NCBI GenBank assembly: GCA_963575745.1
Contig: CAUYUJ010001286.1
Span: 1-64,000 of the forward strand
Length of the DNA stretch: 64,000 nucleotides
Source of the DNA: Prorocentrum cordatum
Taxonomy: Eukaryota; Sar; Dinophyceae; Prorocentrales; Prorocentraceae
Reading direction: 5' to 3'
Below, piece by piece: positions 63,910 to 64,000 of this stretch (its first letter is position 1; every line of letters begins with the position of its first letter). Under the pieces are notes generated by a model, which saw only the letters and a program-made list of their open reading frames with translations, made no database searches and was not told the DNA's origin. The position numbers and the translations under genes were made by a program.

Positions 63910-64000
63910 TTGTGTTCTTGTTTTGTGCCGTGTTGTGTTTTTTTGGTGTGTTGTGTTGATGGCCTGGGTCCTTCGCTTGCCTGTTGTGATTTTGTTGAAT

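Larger units (their letters stand above)
58130..63960 (+). mobile_element. LINE-C: decayed non-LTR retrotransposon with insertions
   Basis: Plus-strand remnants in order: an upstream protein-like segment (SRLERVLDKLKCISGAADIV near 58270), endonuclease, RT, a Cys-containing region and further C-terminal pieces. Interrupted by a GGA tract (59014-59141) and two copies of a 150-bp insertion. The family differs from LINE-A/B: its RT motif A and flanking blocks are distinct. The 3' limit is not defined and may lie beyond the window. Confidence 0.65.

Noticed and set aside
1-64000. tRNA, rRNA and spliced-leader RNA genes or relic spliced-leader sequence
   Set aside because: No T-loop consensus with matching acceptor stem, no rRNA-like sequence and no spliced-leader sequence was seen on either strand by eye; absence is not proven.

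Overview
The window looks like nuclear DNA of a dinoflagellate. This is an inference: most of the 64 kb is tandem repeats and decayed retroelements, the Copia-type integrase/Gag and LINE-type proteins resemble those I know from dinoflagellate genomes, and no bacterial operon, ribosome-binding site, rRNA or tRNA is visible. I found no copy of the dinoflagellate spliced leader. Only one stretch reads like a host protein gene, a FUSC/aromatic-acid-exporter-like membrane protein at about 25.1-26.8 kb. Many long open frames are artefacts of repeats whose period is a multiple of 3, or that lack stop codons, and are not annotated as genes.

Layout. 0-1 kb: 90-bp satellite. 1.06-3.55 kb: two head-to-tail, 5'-truncated copies of LINE-A (RT tail plus RNase H-like region), each preceded by the same ~290-bp repeat. 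3.6-4.6 kb: dispersed repeats around a 90-nt poly(T). 5.1-11.0 kb: nearly full-length but broken LINE-B (ORF1, APE-type endonuclease, RT, RNase H-like region). 11.9-23.9 kb: a desert of simple and complex satellites: GGCCGT, GGA, a ~165-bp repeat, a 1.1-kb composite element with 24-bp and 16-bp minisatellites, ACT, GGGCGT, GGA again, then a 2-kb array of hairpin units. 25.1-27.2 kb: the FUSC-like gene. 27.66-36.80 kb: a Ty1/Copia element with short LTRs, a candidate primer-binding site and polypurine tract. Its 5' LTR is split by a second copy of the composite element, and its pol is split by a 295-bp MITE with a perfect 5-bp target duplication. 36.8-46.4 kb: scattered unrecognised frames, a second Copia gag on the minus strand, and an acidic/Cys-rich/coiled-coil protein remnant. 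46.5-53.9 kb: palindromes, inverted repeats, MITEs and minisatellites. 56.5-58.1 kb: GAT-type repeat. 58.1-63.9 kb: LINE-C, containing two 150-bp intron-like insertions.

The main second-look signals are: an RNase H motif set in circularly permuted order in LINE-A and LINE-B with near-identical catalytic spacing; an RT motif C reading WADN in both; a C5-methyltransferase-like domain between integrase and RT of the Copia element; a 17-bp palindromic word repeated at least a dozen times inside that element; 150-bp AG-ending insertions in LINE-C that behave like introners; and a composite minisatellite-bearing element that has inserted into an LTR.
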